NCBI RefSeq assembly: GCF_002954245.1 | Contig: NZ_PPTG01000035.1 | Coordinates: 1,542-65,541, forward strand | Length of the DNA stretch: 64,000 bases | Source: Cryobacterium aureum | Lineage (GTDB): Bacteria > Actinomycetota > Actinomycetes > Actinomycetales > Microbacteriaceae | Direction: 5' to 3' | In this document: positions 9,283-18,969 of the stretch, piece after piece | How the letters are laid out: the number at the start of each line of letters is the position of its first letter | Position numbering within the stretch: position 1 is the first letter of the stretch | Made by a program: the position numbers and the translations under genes | Notes under the pieces: model-generated | Told to the model about the DNA's origin: nothing | Databases searched by the model: none | What the model saw: only the letters and a program-made list of their open reading frames with translations

Positions 9283-10536
9283 TCAGGCGCCGAGCGGTTT
9301 GAAATCGAGGTCGCCGGCGGTCTGGGTGTCGGGTGTCACGAACGCGAAGCGTCCGTAACCGGCCTCTCCGGCCCGGTCGAGCAGGGCCTTGAGGTTCTTA
9401 GTGCGGCGCTCGAGCCGCACGCGCAGGCCACCGGCGACGAGGTCACGCTTGAGGGCGACCAGACGGGCCGGATCGGCGTCTTTCTCGTAGACGAGGACGA
9501 CGGCGTGCTCAGCGGATGCGGCATCCGCTTGCAGCAGGTCGACGATGCGTTCAAAGCCGATCGAGAATCCGCAGGCGGGTACGTCGGTGCCGAGGAATCG
9601 GCCGATCATGCCGTCGTACCGGCCGCCGCCACCGAGGGAATAAGCCAGGTCAGGATGGGAAATCTCGAAGATGGTTCCCGTGTAGTAGCCCATGCCGCGC
9701 ACCAGGGTGGGGTCGAACGCGAGGTCGACGCCGGGCAGGGCTGCGCGCAGGGCGGTCAGATCGGCGAACGCCTCCGGGTTGAGCCACTCAGGCGCGCTGT
9801 CGCCGAGGGACCAACCCCCGGTACCGAGCTCGGTGAGCAGGGCGGCCAGGTCGGGGGCGTCAATGCCGAGGGCGCCGAGTTCGGTGGCAACACCGTCAAC
9901 ACCGATCTTGTCGAGCTTGTCGATTACGATCAACGCCCGCTCGGTCAGGTCTGACCGGACGCCCCAGTGCGCGAGCAGGGCGCTGAGGATGCGGCGGTCG
10001 TTAATGCGAATGGAGCAGCCCGTGAGGCCGAGCTTTTCCAGCGTCGCGGCCGTTGCGGTGATCAGTTCGATCTCGGCGAGCGGGCCGGCCTCGCCGATGA
10101 TGTCGATGTCGCACTGCATGAACTGGCGGTAGCGGCCCTTCTGCGGGCGTTCGGCTCGCCAGACCGGGGCGATCTGAATCGACCGGAACACAGCGGGCAG
10201 TGCGGCGCGGTGGGTGGCATAGAACCGGGCGAGCGGCACCGTGAGGTCGAACCGTAGTCCGAGGTCGGCCAGGGACGCGAGGTCGTCCTGCTCGGCTGCG
10301 GCCGCGACATCCGCTGGGCTGAGGCCGCGCTTGAGTACCGCGAAGGCAAGCTTCTCGTTGTCGCCGCCGAGCCCTGAGTGCAGGCGAATGGAGTCTTCCA
10401 TGACCGGGGTTTCGATCTCGTCGAAACCGTGCGCCCGAAAACTGTCCCGGATGATGCCGAGGGAACGCTCACGCACGGCTTTGTCGGCGGGGAGAAAATC
10501 GCGCATGCCGCGCGGCGGGGTCACTGCAATAGCCAT
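9283..10536 (-). CDS. hisS: Histidyl-tRNA synthetase
   Basis: A class II aminoacyl-tRNA synthetase that charges tRNA-His; 417 residues, the usual length. Motif 1 lies in the early PPRGMRDFLPADKAVRE region. Motif 2 is APVWRAERPQKGRYRQF, containing the ATP-binding arginine. The histidine-specific signature LVRGMGYYTGTIFE and motif 3 GFSIGFERIVDLL follow. The C-terminal anticodon-binding domain is present (RLVALKRDLVAGGLRVRLE onward). The 135-bp gap to eno holds no gene. It is transcribed toward eno but probably has its own promoter. Confidence 0.96.
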   Translation of the reverse strand: MAIAVTPPRGMRDFLPADKAVRERSLGIIRDSFRAHGFDEIETPVMEDSIRLHSGLGGDNEKLAFAVLKRGLSPADVAAAAEQDDLASLADLGLRFDLTVPLARFYATHRAALPAVFRSIQIAPVWRAERPQKGRYRQFMQCDIDIIGEAGPLAEIELITATAATLEKLGLTGCSIRINDRRILSALLAHWGVRSDLTERALIVIDKLDKIGVDGVATELGALGIDAPDLAALLTELGTGGWSLGDSAPEWLNPEAFADLTALRAALPGVDLAFDPTLVRGMGYYTGTIFEISHPDLAYSLGGGGRYDGMIGRFLGTDVPACGFSIGFERIVDLLQADAASAEHAVVLVYEKDADPARLVALKRDLVAGGLRVRLERRTKNLKALLDRAGEAGYGRFAFVTPDTQTAGDLDFKPLGA

Positions 10537-10625
10537 GAAGTAATTCTCTCAGTTGCCGTCGGTACGTTTCACCGCCCGCCCCCGAAAGGGAGTGCACCCT
10601 AGACTCGGGGGAAACAAGTGGGGGT

Positions 10626-11639
10626 GTGTCGATGTCGGTGACGACAGTTTTCGGGTCGGGCGGGATCGTGCCGAGCGGCATCGCGGTGACCGGGGTCAGC
10701 CGGGCATTCGGCAGCGTGTTCGCGCTGCTCGACGCGACCCTCACCGTTCCTTCCGGGTCGGTCACGGCCCTGATCGGGCCGAACGGCTCGGGTAAGACCA
10801 CGCTGCTGCTCATGCTCGCCACACTGCTCACACCCGATGCGGGCACAATTCGCATCAACGGTCACGACCCGGTCACCGAACCGGAACGCGTGCGCGCCCT
10901 GATGGGCTGGATGCCGGACACCCTCGGCTCCTGGCCGAGCCTGAGCGCCCGCGCGGCCCTGCAAACCACCGGACGCATGTACCGTATGACCCGCGAGCAG
11001 GCCGCCGTGCGCGCCGACGAACTGATCCTTCTGACCGACCTCACAGACTTCGCCGACCGCCCGTCGCGGGTGTTGTCGCGGGGCCAGAAGCAACGTCTGA
11101 GCCTGGCCAGGGCGCTCGTGCACTCCCCCGAAGTGCTGCTGCTCGACGAGCCGGCCTCCGGCCTCGACCCCGCAGCCCGCGCTTCGCTGCGCCAGTTGCT
11201 GCGCCGCCTGGCCGGTGAGGGCGCCGCCATCCTCGTATCCAGTCACGTTCTCGCCGAGCTCGACGAGATGGCGGATGCCGCGGTGTACCTCGCCGATGGC
11301 CGCACGGCGAGCCCGGAGCAGGTGGCCGCGGCCGGCGCGAGCGCCAGGGCCTGGCGCATCCGCTCACTGGATGACGCAGCGCTGGAACGTGCACTCGCGG
11401 CACCCGGCGTGGTCGGCGCGCTCGTGCAGGTGCTCGGCGTCGACCAGCTCGGCACCCTGGTGCAGGTCGAGAACGAAGCCTCTGCGGCAGGCCTGCTGCA
11501 CAACCTCGTGCTGAGCGGGGTTCCGGTCTGCGACTTCGGCCCGGCCGTCGGCAACCTCGAACATACTTTTCTCGACCTCACCCGGGAGCGACCGGCACGA
11601 CACAGTTCGATCGTCGTCAACCCGGAGGTAAAGCCATGA
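10626..11639 (+). CDS. ABC transporter ATP-binding protein (ABC-2 export type)
   Basis: The 337-residue ATPase subunit of an export-type ABC transporter. It has Walker A GPNGSGKTT, an unusual signature LSRGQKQRLSLARAL (LSRGQ in place of LSGGQ), Walker B VLLLDEP followed by ASGLDP, and the H-loop SSHVLAE. A C-terminal ~110-residue regulatory extension resembles that of antibiotic or lipid exporters. The stop overlaps the start of the permease gene as ATGA, so the two subunits are made together. The exported substrate is not identifiable. A nearer ATG at 10632 is an alternative start. Confidence 0.9.
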   Translation: MSMSVTTVFGSGGIVPSGIAVTGVSRAFGSVFALLDATLTVPSGSVTALIGPNGSGKTTLLLMLATLLTPDAGTIRINGHDPVTEPERVRALMGWMPDTLGSWPSLSARAALQTTGRMYRMTREQAAVRADELILLTDLTDFADRPSRVLSRGQKQRLSLARALVHSPEVLLLDEPASGLDPAARASLRQLLRRLAGEGAAILVSSHVLAELDEMADAAVYLADGRTASPEQVAAAGASARAWRIRSLDDAALERALAAPGVVGALVQVLGVDQLGTLVQVENEASAAGLLHNLVLSGVPVCDFGPAVGNLEHTFLDLTRERPARHSSIVVNPEVKP

Positions 11640-12727
11640 ACGACCATAGGCGCGTGTTCCTGACCGGACTCTGGCTGATCGTCACCCTCGAGCTGCGCCA
11701 ACGGGTGCGCGGCGTCTCGTGGTACGTGCTGCTGGGCATTTTCATGCTGCTCGTAGGAATCGTGACCTTTCTGCTCTGGCTGGCCACCTCGGCCTGGCTG
11801 TCGGGGGGCGGCGGCGTATTCTCGACCATTATCTACTTCGTGCTGCTGCTCGGCACGCTGGTCTCGCCGGCGCTGTCCGGCAATGCGATCAACGGCGATC
11901 GGGATGCCGGCACCCTCGCCACGACGCAGGTCACGCTGATCAGCACCGGGCAGCTCGTGGTCGGCAAATTTCTCGCCGCATGGATCACGGCGCTCGCCTT
12001 TCTCGCGGCGGCGCTGCCGTTTCTCATCTTCGCGGTCGTTCTCGGCGAGGTCTCACTCGGCACAATCAGCGTCTCGGTGCTCGTGCTCGCTGCCGAACTG
12101 GGCGTCATCGCCGCGGTCGGTGTCGGGCTGTCCGGCATCCTGACCCGGCCGCTGTTTTCAATCGTGCTGACCTACCTCATGGTTGCGGCACTCAGCCTCG
12201 GCACCCTCATCGCGTTCGCACTGCTCGGTACCGCCACCCAGCAGGAGGCGACCAGCGTGAACTACCAGGTCGTATCGTCGACCTACGACGAAAAAACCGG
12301 CAAGCAGTCCGACATTATCTGCTCCACCGCGCAGACCTCGACCTACCCGGTTCCGCGGTTCGACTACTACTGGTGGATCCTCGCAGCCAACCCCTACGTT
12401 GTCGTTGCGGATGCCGCGCCCGGCAGCTTCGATGAGAACGGCTCCCCGACCGACCTGTTCGGTCAGCTCGCCGTCGGTGTGCGCGGCGCCCAGACACCGC
12501 CGGAGCTGTACTCGGAGTACAACGGCTGCGAGGAAGCCGCCAACGGCTATTTCGACCAGGGAATCTCCACCCGGCCAACCGCGCAGGAGACCTACGACGG
12601 CGCGGTGCCGAGCTGGTTCATCGGCCTCACCATACATCTGCTGCTCGGCGCTGGCGCCCTGACCTGGGCCTGGCGCCGCACCCGCACCCCCGCGACGCAT
12701 CTCCCTACCGGGAGCCGTATCGCCTAG
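11636..12727 (+). CDS. ABC transporter permease (ABC-2 type)
   Basis: A 363-residue integral membrane partner of the preceding ATPase. It has about six membrane segments: one near residues 20-45, a block of five between ~60 and 200, and a last one near the C-terminus (FIGLTIHLLLGAGALTWAW). A large extracytoplasmic loop of about 130 residues between the last two segments contains paired cysteines. Segment spacing and the NAINGDRDAGTLATTQVTLIS amphipathic stretch are typical of ABC-2 permeases that extrude lipids, polymers or drugs. It is translationally coupled to the ATPase and ends at a strong bidirectional hairpin. Confidence 0.85.
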   Translation: MNDHRRVFLTGLWLIVTLELRQRVRGVSWYVLLGIFMLLVGIVTFLLWLATSAWLSGGGGVFSTIIYFVLLLGTLVSPALSGNAINGDRDAGTLATTQVTLISTGQLVVGKFLAAWITALAFLAAALPFLIFAVVLGEVSLGTISVSVLVLAAELGVIAAVGVGLSGILTRPLFSIVLTYLMVAALSLGTLIAFALLGTATQQEATSVNYQVVSSTYDEKTGKQSDIICSTAQTSTYPVPRFDYYWWILAANPYVVVADAAPGSFDENGSPTDLFGQLAVGVRGAQTPPELYSEYNGCEEAANGYFDQGISTRPTAQETYDGAVPSWFIGLTIHLLLGAGALTWAWRRTRTPATHLPTGSRIA

Positions 12728-12736
12728 CTGCAGGCT

Positions 12737-12797
12737 CGCGAAAGCGGGAAAATTGCTGCTTCACGGATGCTGAAGCAGCAATTTTTCCGCTCTCGCG
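12737..12797. terminator. Bidirectional rho-independent terminator
   Basis: A very long inverted repeat has arms of about 27 bases starting with CGCGAAAGCGGGAAAATTGC, mostly complementary to the far arm, with a 4-7 nt loop. A- and T-rich tracts lie inside the stem on both sides. It sits between the converging ABC permease and mazG genes and would terminate both. Confidence 0.8.
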
Positions 12798-12803
12798 TGA
12801 TGG

Positions 12804-13616
12804 TCAGGAAGGGAAGGCGATGATTCCGGCGTCGAAGGCGTCGTCATTGGGCGCTGCTGGGATTTCCGCTCCGCGGATCTCCGCCTGCAGGTCGCGCACG
12901 GCGCCGCGCAGGGCGCGCTCCGCGTCGAGACCTTGGGAACGAGCCGACGCCACGATGGCCAACAACAGGGGGCCGAGGTCGGCCTCGGACTCAATCGGAA
13001 GCGGGAAACCCGCATCCGCTTCGAGCAGGCCGATCTTCTCGGCCCGACCCAGCACCTTGTCGGCGAGGGCCAGCGCCGGCATGCCGGCCGGAATGCCGTC
13101 GAGCACGCTCGTGCGCCCCGGCTTCTCCTCGGCTTTGAAACCGTCCCAGGCGGCCGAGACTTCCTCCGCCGTCTCCAGCGTGACGTCACCGAACACGTGC
13201 GGGTGCCGCCCGACCATCTTCTCGGTCAGGCGAGCAGCGACATCCTGAATGTCGAAGTCCTCCTCCGGCGTGTGGGCAGCCAGGTCGGCGTGAAAGAGCA
13301 CCTGGTAAAGCACATCACCGAGTTCTTCGAGCAGGTCGTCGCGACTGCCGTCTTCGATCGCTTCGATCAGCTCGTGCGTCTCCTCGACCAGGTGGCGCAC
13401 GAGCGAGGCGTGGGTTTGGTCGGCGTCCCACGGGCATCCGCCCGGCGCGCGGAGCCGCGCGACGGTGGCGATAAGGGTCTCGAGGGGTGTTGCGGCCGGT
13501 GAAAGAGGGGATGCCGGATCCGCGACGGTGTCTGCGGCTCGCGACACTGCGGGGGCCGGATTCATCTCCGGCAGCGTTGCGTCGGTACGGGCCGATGAAA
13601 ACAACGGATTCGTCAT
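12804..13616 (-). CDS. mazG: Nucleoside triphosphate pyrophosphohydrolase MazG
   Basis: MazG hydrolyses (d)NTPs to monophosphates and pyrophosphate, cleaning the nucleotide pool. The core motif is present: LRAPGGCPWDADQTHASLV, then EETHELIEAIEDG, LLEELGDVLYQVLFHA and the helix KMVGRHPHVFGDV; the ExxE12KxxD-like metal-binding acids are all visible. The 270-residue length fits a long MazG with a second degenerate half. The ATG start at 13616 is chosen because CTGAGGAG precedes it; a farther upstream frame is open but lacks a ribosome site. In this family the gene often lies near mfd and eno, as here. Confidence 0.92.
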   Translation of the reverse strand: MTNPLFSSARTDATLPEMNPAPAVSRAADTVADPASPLSPAATPLETLIATVARLRAPGGCPWDADQTHASLVRHLVEETHELIEAIEDGSRDDLLEELGDVLYQVLFHADLAAHTPEEDFDIQDVAARLTEKMVGRHPHVFGDVTLETAEEVSAAWDGFKAEEKPGRTSVLDGIPAGMPALALADKVLGRAEKIGLLEADAGFPLPIESEADLGPLLLAIVASARSQGLDAERALRGAVRDLQAEIRGAEIPAAPNDDAFDAGIIAFPS

Positions 13617-13753
13617 GGTTGTGGACTCCTCAGATCGATTCCATCGTAAACGGCCTCTGAGGCAGTCAGGTGCCTCGTGTATTCTGGACAACGGTGAGCC
13701 GGGAAGTCTGGTCGGCACATTATGAGTGCACCCGAAAAACCAGAGGACTTCTT

Positions 13754-15118
13754 ATGACCGACCCTTCCCGCGTGCCCACACCGCAAACTCCCCCATCGAC
13801 CGCCACCATCTTGCGCCGTGGCAGCCACCAGGAATTTGTGCGCATCTCCGCCATTCTGCGCAAAGAAACCGTCGGCGGTGCGATTCTGTTGGCCGCGACC
13901 GTGGCTGCCCTGATCATGGCCAACTCTGGCTTTTCCGATTCCTACTACGCACTGCGTGACTTGAAGATCGGTTATGAACCGTGGCATCTCGAACTGAGCC
14001 TCGGCGCGTGGGCAGCCGACGGCCTGCTGGCTATCTTCTTCTTCCTGGCCGGCCTCGAGTTGAAGCGTGAGTTCGTTGCTGGCGACCTTCGCAGTCTGAA
14101 CCGTGCCATCGTACCCGTCGCGGCCGCGGTGGGTGGCGTCATCGTCCCCGCCGTCATCTACGTCCTCATCAACCTCGATTCCGGTGCCGAAACACTCCGC
14201 GGCTGGGCGATTCCCACCGCGACTGACATCGCGTTTGCCGTTGCCGTTCTCGCCGTCATTGGGTCGAAGCTTCCGTCCGCGCTGCGCATCTTTCTGCTAA
14301 CCCTGGCCGTGGTCGACGATTTGCTCGCCATCACCATCATCGCCTTCTTCTACACGACAGACATCGCCGTGCTGCCCCTGGTGCTGGCTCTGGTCGTACT
14401 CGCGCTGTTCTGGCTGTTGACCCACAAATTCTCCTACTTCTTCGGAACGAGAGCCTGGGCGGCGTGGACCGTGCTGCTGCCTCTCGGGTTTATCGTTTGG
14501 GCGCTCGTGCACTCCTCTGGCGTGCACGCGACCGTTGCCGGCGTGCTTCTCGGCTTTGCCGTGCCCGTGCTGAGAAGCAAGCGCGGCGGTGGGCCCGACG
14601 CGGGGCCAGGTCTGGCCGAAACCTTGGAACATCGCATTCGCCCGCTTTCCAGCGGATTCGCAATTCCGGTGTTCGCCTTCTTCTCGGCCGGTGTCACCAT
14701 CGGCGGCGCTGACGGCCTGTACCGGGCCCTGACCGACCCGGTCGCGATCGGCATCGTCGTCGCGCTCGTCGTCGGTAAGCCGATCGGGGTATTGCTGGCG
14801 ACCTTCATCGTGACAAAGACCACCAAGGCGTCTCTCGATCCCGATCTGGCCTGGATCGACGTGTTCGGCGTCGCCGTGCTGGCCGGAGTCGGTTTCACCG
14901 TGTCGCTGCTGATCAGCGAACTCGCCTTCGGCCAGGGCAGCGCTCACGACGACCATGCCAAGGTAGCGATCCTGGTCGGTTCGCTCCTCGCCGCCCTTCT
15001 GGCCACGGTGATTCTGCGGGCGCGCAATCGCCATTATGGGCGCATTGCCGAGCGGGAAGCCATCGACAGCGACAACGACGGCATCCCGGATGTCTACCAG
15101 CCGGAACAGGCACGGTAG
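13754..15118 (+). CDS. nhaA: Na+/H+ antiporter NhaA
   Basis: An inner-membrane antiporter that exports Na+ (or Li+) in exchange for protons. The 454-residue protein has about twelve membrane segments. Diagnostic are [17 protein letters not shown], the [15 protein letters not shown] segment, the catalytic aspartate pair in [10 protein letters not shown], and the [15 protein letters not shown]-terminal helix. The ATG at 13754 follows AGAGGA. The cytoplasmic tail ends with [11 protein letters not shown], an acidic string resembling one thrombospondin-type calcium-binding repeat. It is a single gene, diverging from mazG. The 171 bp after it up to mfd show no gene. Confidence 0.94.
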   Translation: MTDPSRVPTPQTPPSTATILRRGSHQEFVRISAILRKETVGGAILLAATVAALIMANSGFSDSYYALRDLKIGYEPWHLELSLGAWAADGLLAIFFFLAGLELKREFVAGDLRSLNRAIVPVAAAVGGVIVPAVIYVLINLDSGAETLRGWAIPTATDIAFAVAVLAVIGSKLPSALRIFLLTLAVVDDLLAITIIAFFYTTDIAVLPLVLALVVLALFWLLTHKFSYFFGTRAWAAWTVLLPLGFIVWALVHSSGVHATVAGVLLGFAVPVLRSKRGGGPDAGPGLAETLEHRIRPLSSGFAIPVFAFFSAGVTIGGADGLYRALTDPVAIGIVVALVVGKPIGVLLATFIVTKTTKASLDPDLAWIDVFGVAVLAGVGFTVSLLISELAFGQGSAHDDHAKVAILVGSLLAALLATVILRARNRHYGRIAEREAIDSDNDGIPDVYQPEQAR

Positions 15119-15289
15119 CGACCGACGCCTGACCTGCACAACCGGGCACCCCTGGAGCCGGATGCGAGGTAGCTCTGGTCTGGCCAGAACTCCAGCGCTA
15201 CGCGAGGCGCTGGATCTGCGCCGGTGCGTGGAAGGTGCGCCTCGCGCGCAGCGGCGCAATACCCGCGCACCGCGAAGAGGCCTCTGAAG

Positions 15290-18200
15290 TTACGCCTCTG
15301 CCGTGACACTCGGCACGGCGGGCGGGAAGATCGCGGCGAGCAGCGTCTTGGTCCACTCGATCAGCGCGTTGTCATCGAGTGGTTCGCCGTTCGGACGCGG
15401 CATCGGAACACTCAGCGCACCGGTAGCCGACACGTAACGCGAGCCGGGATACATCCGCTGCAGGCGTACCTGAATCGAATCAGCCAGGTCGGCGGGCGCC
15501 ACCCGCAGGTTCGAGCCCATGGCGACGACCTCGCTGAGGTTCGCCTGCTGGGCCTGCCAGCGCAGCCGCGACACGGCCACGAGGTTCTGCACCGGCACCG
15601 GTGGTTCGCCGTACCGGTCGGTGAGCTCGTCGAGCACAAGGTCGATCTGGTCGTCGGTCGCGGTCGGCGAGCTCGCACTGGAGAGCTTTTGGTAGGCCTC
15701 GAGCCGCAGCCGCTCGCTGTCGACGAAGTCGTGCGGAATGTGGGCGTCGACCGGCAGCTCGAGCCGCAGCTCGGTCTGCCCTTCGGCGACATCGCCGCGG
15801 AAGGTGCTCACGGCCTCACCGATCATACGCAGGTACAGGTCGAAGCCAACCCCGGCGATGTGCCCGGCCTGCTCACCGCCGAGCAGGTTGCCGGCACCGC
15901 GAATCTCGAGGTCTTTCAGGGCAACCTGCATGCCGGCGCCGAGCTCGTTGTTGGCCGCAATGGTGGCGAGCCGGTCGTGCGCGGTCTCCGACAGCGGCTT
16001 GTTCTCGTCGTAGAGGAAATAGGCGTAGGCGCGTTCGCGCCCGCGACCGACGCGTCCGCGCAGCTGGTGCAGCTGACTGAGACCGAACTTGTCGGCGCGG
16101 TCGATGATGATGGTGTTCGCGTTGTTGATGTCGAGGCCGGTCTCGATGATCGTCGTGCACACCAGGATGTCGAACTTGCGCTCCCAGAAATCGCCCACCA
16201 CCTGTTCGAGTTGCGCCTCGGGCAGCTGCCCGTGCGCGATCGCGATGCGCGCCTCCGGAACGAGTTCGGCGAGCTGCGTGGCGATGCGGTTGATGCTGGT
16301 GACCCGGTTGTGCACGAAGAAGATCTGGCCCTCCCTCAGCAGCTCCCGACGGATGGCCGCGGCCACCTGCCGTTGCGAGTACGGGCCGACAAAGGTCAAA
16401 ATGGGGTGTCGGTCTTCGGGCGGGGTGGCCAAGGTCGACATTTCGCGGATGCCGGTGACCGCCATCTCGAGGGACCGCGGGATGGGCGTCGCGCTCATCG
16501 CGAGAATGTCGACGTTGGTCTTGAGCTTCTTCAGGGCGTCTTTGTGCTCGACGCCAAAGCGCTGTTCCTCATCGATGATGACCAGGCCAAGGTCCTTGAA
16601 GATGATCGACGGCGACAGCAGCCGGTGCGTGCCGATGACGACATCGACCGTGCCGTCGAGCATTCCGGCGATGGTCTCCCGCGACTCCTTGTCGGTTTGA
16701 AACCGAGAGAGGGCGCGCAGGTGAATGGGGAACCCGGCGAAACGTTCCTTGAAGGTCTCCATGTGCTGGCTGACCAGCAGGGTGGTCGGCACCAGCATGG
16801 CCACCTGCTTGCCGTCCTGCACCGCCTTGAACGCGGCACGGATGGCCACCTCGGTCTTGCCGAAGCCGACGTCGCCGCTGAGCAGCCGGTCCATCGGAAT
16901 GGGCCGTTCCATGTCGGCCTTGACCTCGTCAATGGTGGTGAGCTGGTCGGGGGTCTCCACGAACGGAAAGGCCTCCTCGAGTTCGCGCTGCCAGGGGGTA
17001 TCCGGCCCGAACGCGTGCCCCTTGCTGGCCATGCGTGCCGAATACAGTTTGACCAGCTCGACGGCAATGTCGCGTACCGCTTTGCGCGCCTTGGTCTTGG
17101 CGCTGGACCAGTCACTGCCGCCCATTTTGCTGAGCGTCGGCGCTTCACCGCCGACATACCGGGTGACGAGGTCGAGCTGGTCGGTGGGCACATACAGCCG
17201 GTCGCCGGCGTGCCCGCGCTTCGACGGTGCGTATTCGAGCACGAGGTATTCGCGGGTGGTCTTGACCGGGTTGCGTCCGCCGCTGGACACCTCGCGCTGG
17301 GTGAGTTCGAGAAAACGGCCGATGCCGTGGGTCTGATGCACGACGTGGTCGCCGGCCACGAGCTGCAGCGGGTCGACGACATTCTTGCGTCGGCTGGCGA
17401 GCTTTTTAATCTGCCGCGCGTCATAACCGACCGTGCGACCGTAGAACTCGCTCTCGCTGATCAGCGCCAATTTGCTCTGCGGCAGCTCGAAACCATGATC
17501 GACGGATGCCTTCAGCAGGTAGGCGATACCCGGTTCCGGTTCCAGCGGCCAGATGTCCACGACGCGCGCCGGCAGTTCCCGCTCGGCCAGCACCTGCGCC
17601 GCTCGTTCCACGAGCCCGGCCCCCTGGGCGACGATGCCGACGACCCAGCCGTCGTGCAGCCGGGAGGCGACGTGACCGACTGCGCCGTCGACGCTGCCGG
17701 CGAAGGTGGGAACGGCATCCGCTTCGATGCGGATGGTGAGCAGTTCGTCCATTTCGAGGTGCTCAGGCAGCACCGGCGCATCGGTCGGCGCAGCCTGGAA
17801 CGTGCTCAGGGTCCACCAGCTGTGGCCGGAGGCCGGGGCCCCGGGCGCTGAGTATTTGACGCTGTCGCGCAGGCGCCCGAGGGTGAGAAAATCGCCGGAT
17901 TCTAAGTCGATCGGCGCATCGGCGCCGGCCGTGGCGGCGCTCCAGGCGGCACCGAGGAATTCGCGGTTGGTCTCGGCGAGGCTGATGGCCCGGCTCGCGA
18001 CCCGCTCCGGCGAGATCACGGCGACGGCGGCGTTGCTCGGCAGATAGTGGGTGACCGGCACCAAGCGGTCGACCAGGGCGGGAGCGAGGCTCTCCATGCC
18101 CTCGACCGGGATTCCCTCGGCGATCTTGGCCAGCAGCCCGGCCAGGCTCGGAAATTCATGCTGCATCTCCCGGGCGCGTTGCCGCACGGCGGGGCTCAGC

Positions 18201-18919
18201 AGCAGTTCGCGGCTCGGCGGCAGGCTGACGGATTCGACCGGTTCGGGCAAGGAGCGCTGGTCGGCGACGCTGAACAGGCGAATCTGCTCGACCTCGTCGC
18301 CGAAGAATTCGACCCGGTAAGGGTGCGAAGCGACCGGCGGAAAGACGTCGAGGATGCCGCCGCGCACGGCGAATTCGCCGCGCCGGGTGACCATGTCGAC
18401 CCGGGCGTAGGCCACGTTGACCAGTTGCAGCACGATCGCCGCGAGGTCGTGGCCGCGCGCGCCGACGGTGAGCTCGATCGGTTCATAGTCGGTGAGGTTG
18501 TCGGCTACCGGTTGCAGGGCGGCCCGCACGGAGGCGACGACGATGAGCGGATGCCGCTCGTTCGCGTCTTGCTCCTGCCACTCGCGCATGCGGCGGAGTG
18601 CGTGCAGGCGCTTGCCGACGATCTCGGCGCTCGGGCTCAGGCGTTCGTGCGGCAGGGTTTCCCAGGCGGGAAAGTCGATGATTTCGGCGCTGGTGGCGAA
18701 GCAGCCGAGGTTTTCGCGGATCGCCTCCGACTCGCGGCCGGTCGCGGTGATGACCAACAGGGCCTGCGCATCATCGCGCCGCAGGTTGAGCAGCGCGGCC
18801 AGCAGCGGGGCCCGCAGGCCCTCGGTCAGACTGAAATCAGCGTCCCGGCTGGCATAGGCGAGGGCGTTATCGAACGTGGAGGCGCGCGCGAGCGCTGCGA
18901 TTAAGCCCTGAAGGATCAC
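15290..18919 (-). CDS. mfd: Transcription-repair coupling factor Mfd
   Basis: Mfd releases RNA polymerase stalled at DNA lesions and recruits UvrA. The 1209-residue length is normal. Order of parts: an N-terminal UvrB-like domain (LLVITATGRESEAIRENL), the RNA-polymerase-interacting domain around residues 500-580 (GDHVVHQTHGIGRFLELTQ), and the RecG-like translocase. The translocase shows Walker A DVGFGKTEVAIRA, DEEQ box IIDEEQRFGVEHK, motif III SATPIPRSL, IETGLDINNANT, and motif VI QLRGRVGRGRERAYAY. The TRCF C-terminal domain follows. A second open frame of nearly 900 codons on the opposite strand is a compositional shadow. The gene is followed by nothing on its strand until nhaA's antisense side. 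Confidence 0.97.
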   Translation of the reverse strand: MILQGLIAALARASTFDNALAYASRDADFSLTEGLRAPLLAALLNLRRDDAQALLVITATGRESEAIRENLGCFATSAEIIDFPAWETLPHERLSPSAEIVGKRLHALRRMREWQEQDANERHPLIVVASVRAALQPVADNLTDYEPIELTVGARGHDLAAIVLQLVNVAYARVDMVTRRGEFAVRGGILDVFPPVASHPYRVEFFGDEVEQIRLFSVADQRSLPEPVESVSLPPSRELLLSPAVRQRAREMQHEFPSLAGLLAKIAEGIPVEGMESLAPALVDRLVPVTHYLPSNAAVAVISPERVASRAISLAETNREFLGAAWSAATAGADAPIDLESGDFLTLGRLRDSVKYSAPGAPASGHSWWTLSTFQAAPTDAPVLPEHLEMDELLTIRIEADAVPTFAGSVDGAVGHVASRLHDGWVVGIVAQGAGLVERAAQVLAERELPARVVDIWPLEPEPGIAYLLKASVDHGFELPQSKLALISESEFYGRTVGYDARQIKKLASRRKNVVDPLQLVAGDHVVHQTHGIGRFLELTQREVSSGGRNPVKTTREYLVLEYAPSKRGHAGDRLYVPTDQLDLVTRYVGGEAPTLSKMGGSDWSSAKTKARKAVRDIAVELVKLYSARMASKGHAFGPDTPWQRELEEAFPFVETPDQLTTIDEVKADMERPIPMDRLLSGDVGFGKTEVAIRAAFKAVQDGKQVAMLVPTTLLVSQHMETFKERFAGFPIHLRALSRFQTDKESRETIAGMLDGTVDVVIGTHRLLSPSIIFKDLGLVIIDEEQRFGVEHKDALKKLKTNVDILAMSATPIPRSLEMAVTGIREMSTLATPPEDRHPILTFVGPYSQRQVAAAIRRELLREGQIFFVHNRVTSINRIATQLAELVPEARIAIAHGQLPEAQLEQVVGDFWERKFDILVCTTIIETGLDINNANTIIIDRADKFGLSQLHQLRGRVGRGRERAYAYFLYDENKPLSETAHDRLATIAANNELGAGMQVALKDLEIRGAGNLLGGEQAGHIAGVGFDLYLRMIGEAVSTFRGDVAEGQTELRLELPVDAHIPHDFVDSERLRLEAYQKLSSASSPTATDDQIDLVLDELTDRYGEPPVPVQNLVAVSRLRWQAQQANLSEVVAMGSNLRVAPADLADSIQVRLQRMYPGSRYVSATGALSVPMPRPNGEPLDDNALIEWTKTLLAAIFPPAVPSVTAEA

Positions 18920-18969
18920 TGAACGAGTCTACGCACTGGTACCGACACTCGTCGCAACGGTCGACACAG

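Noticed and set aside
15224-17851. A plus-strand open frame of nearly 900 codons across mfd
   Set aside because: It lies entirely antisense to mfd, whose motifs are complete. The frame has a skewed His/Arg/Asp/Val composition with no domain pattern, typical of the mirror frame of GC-rich coding DNA.
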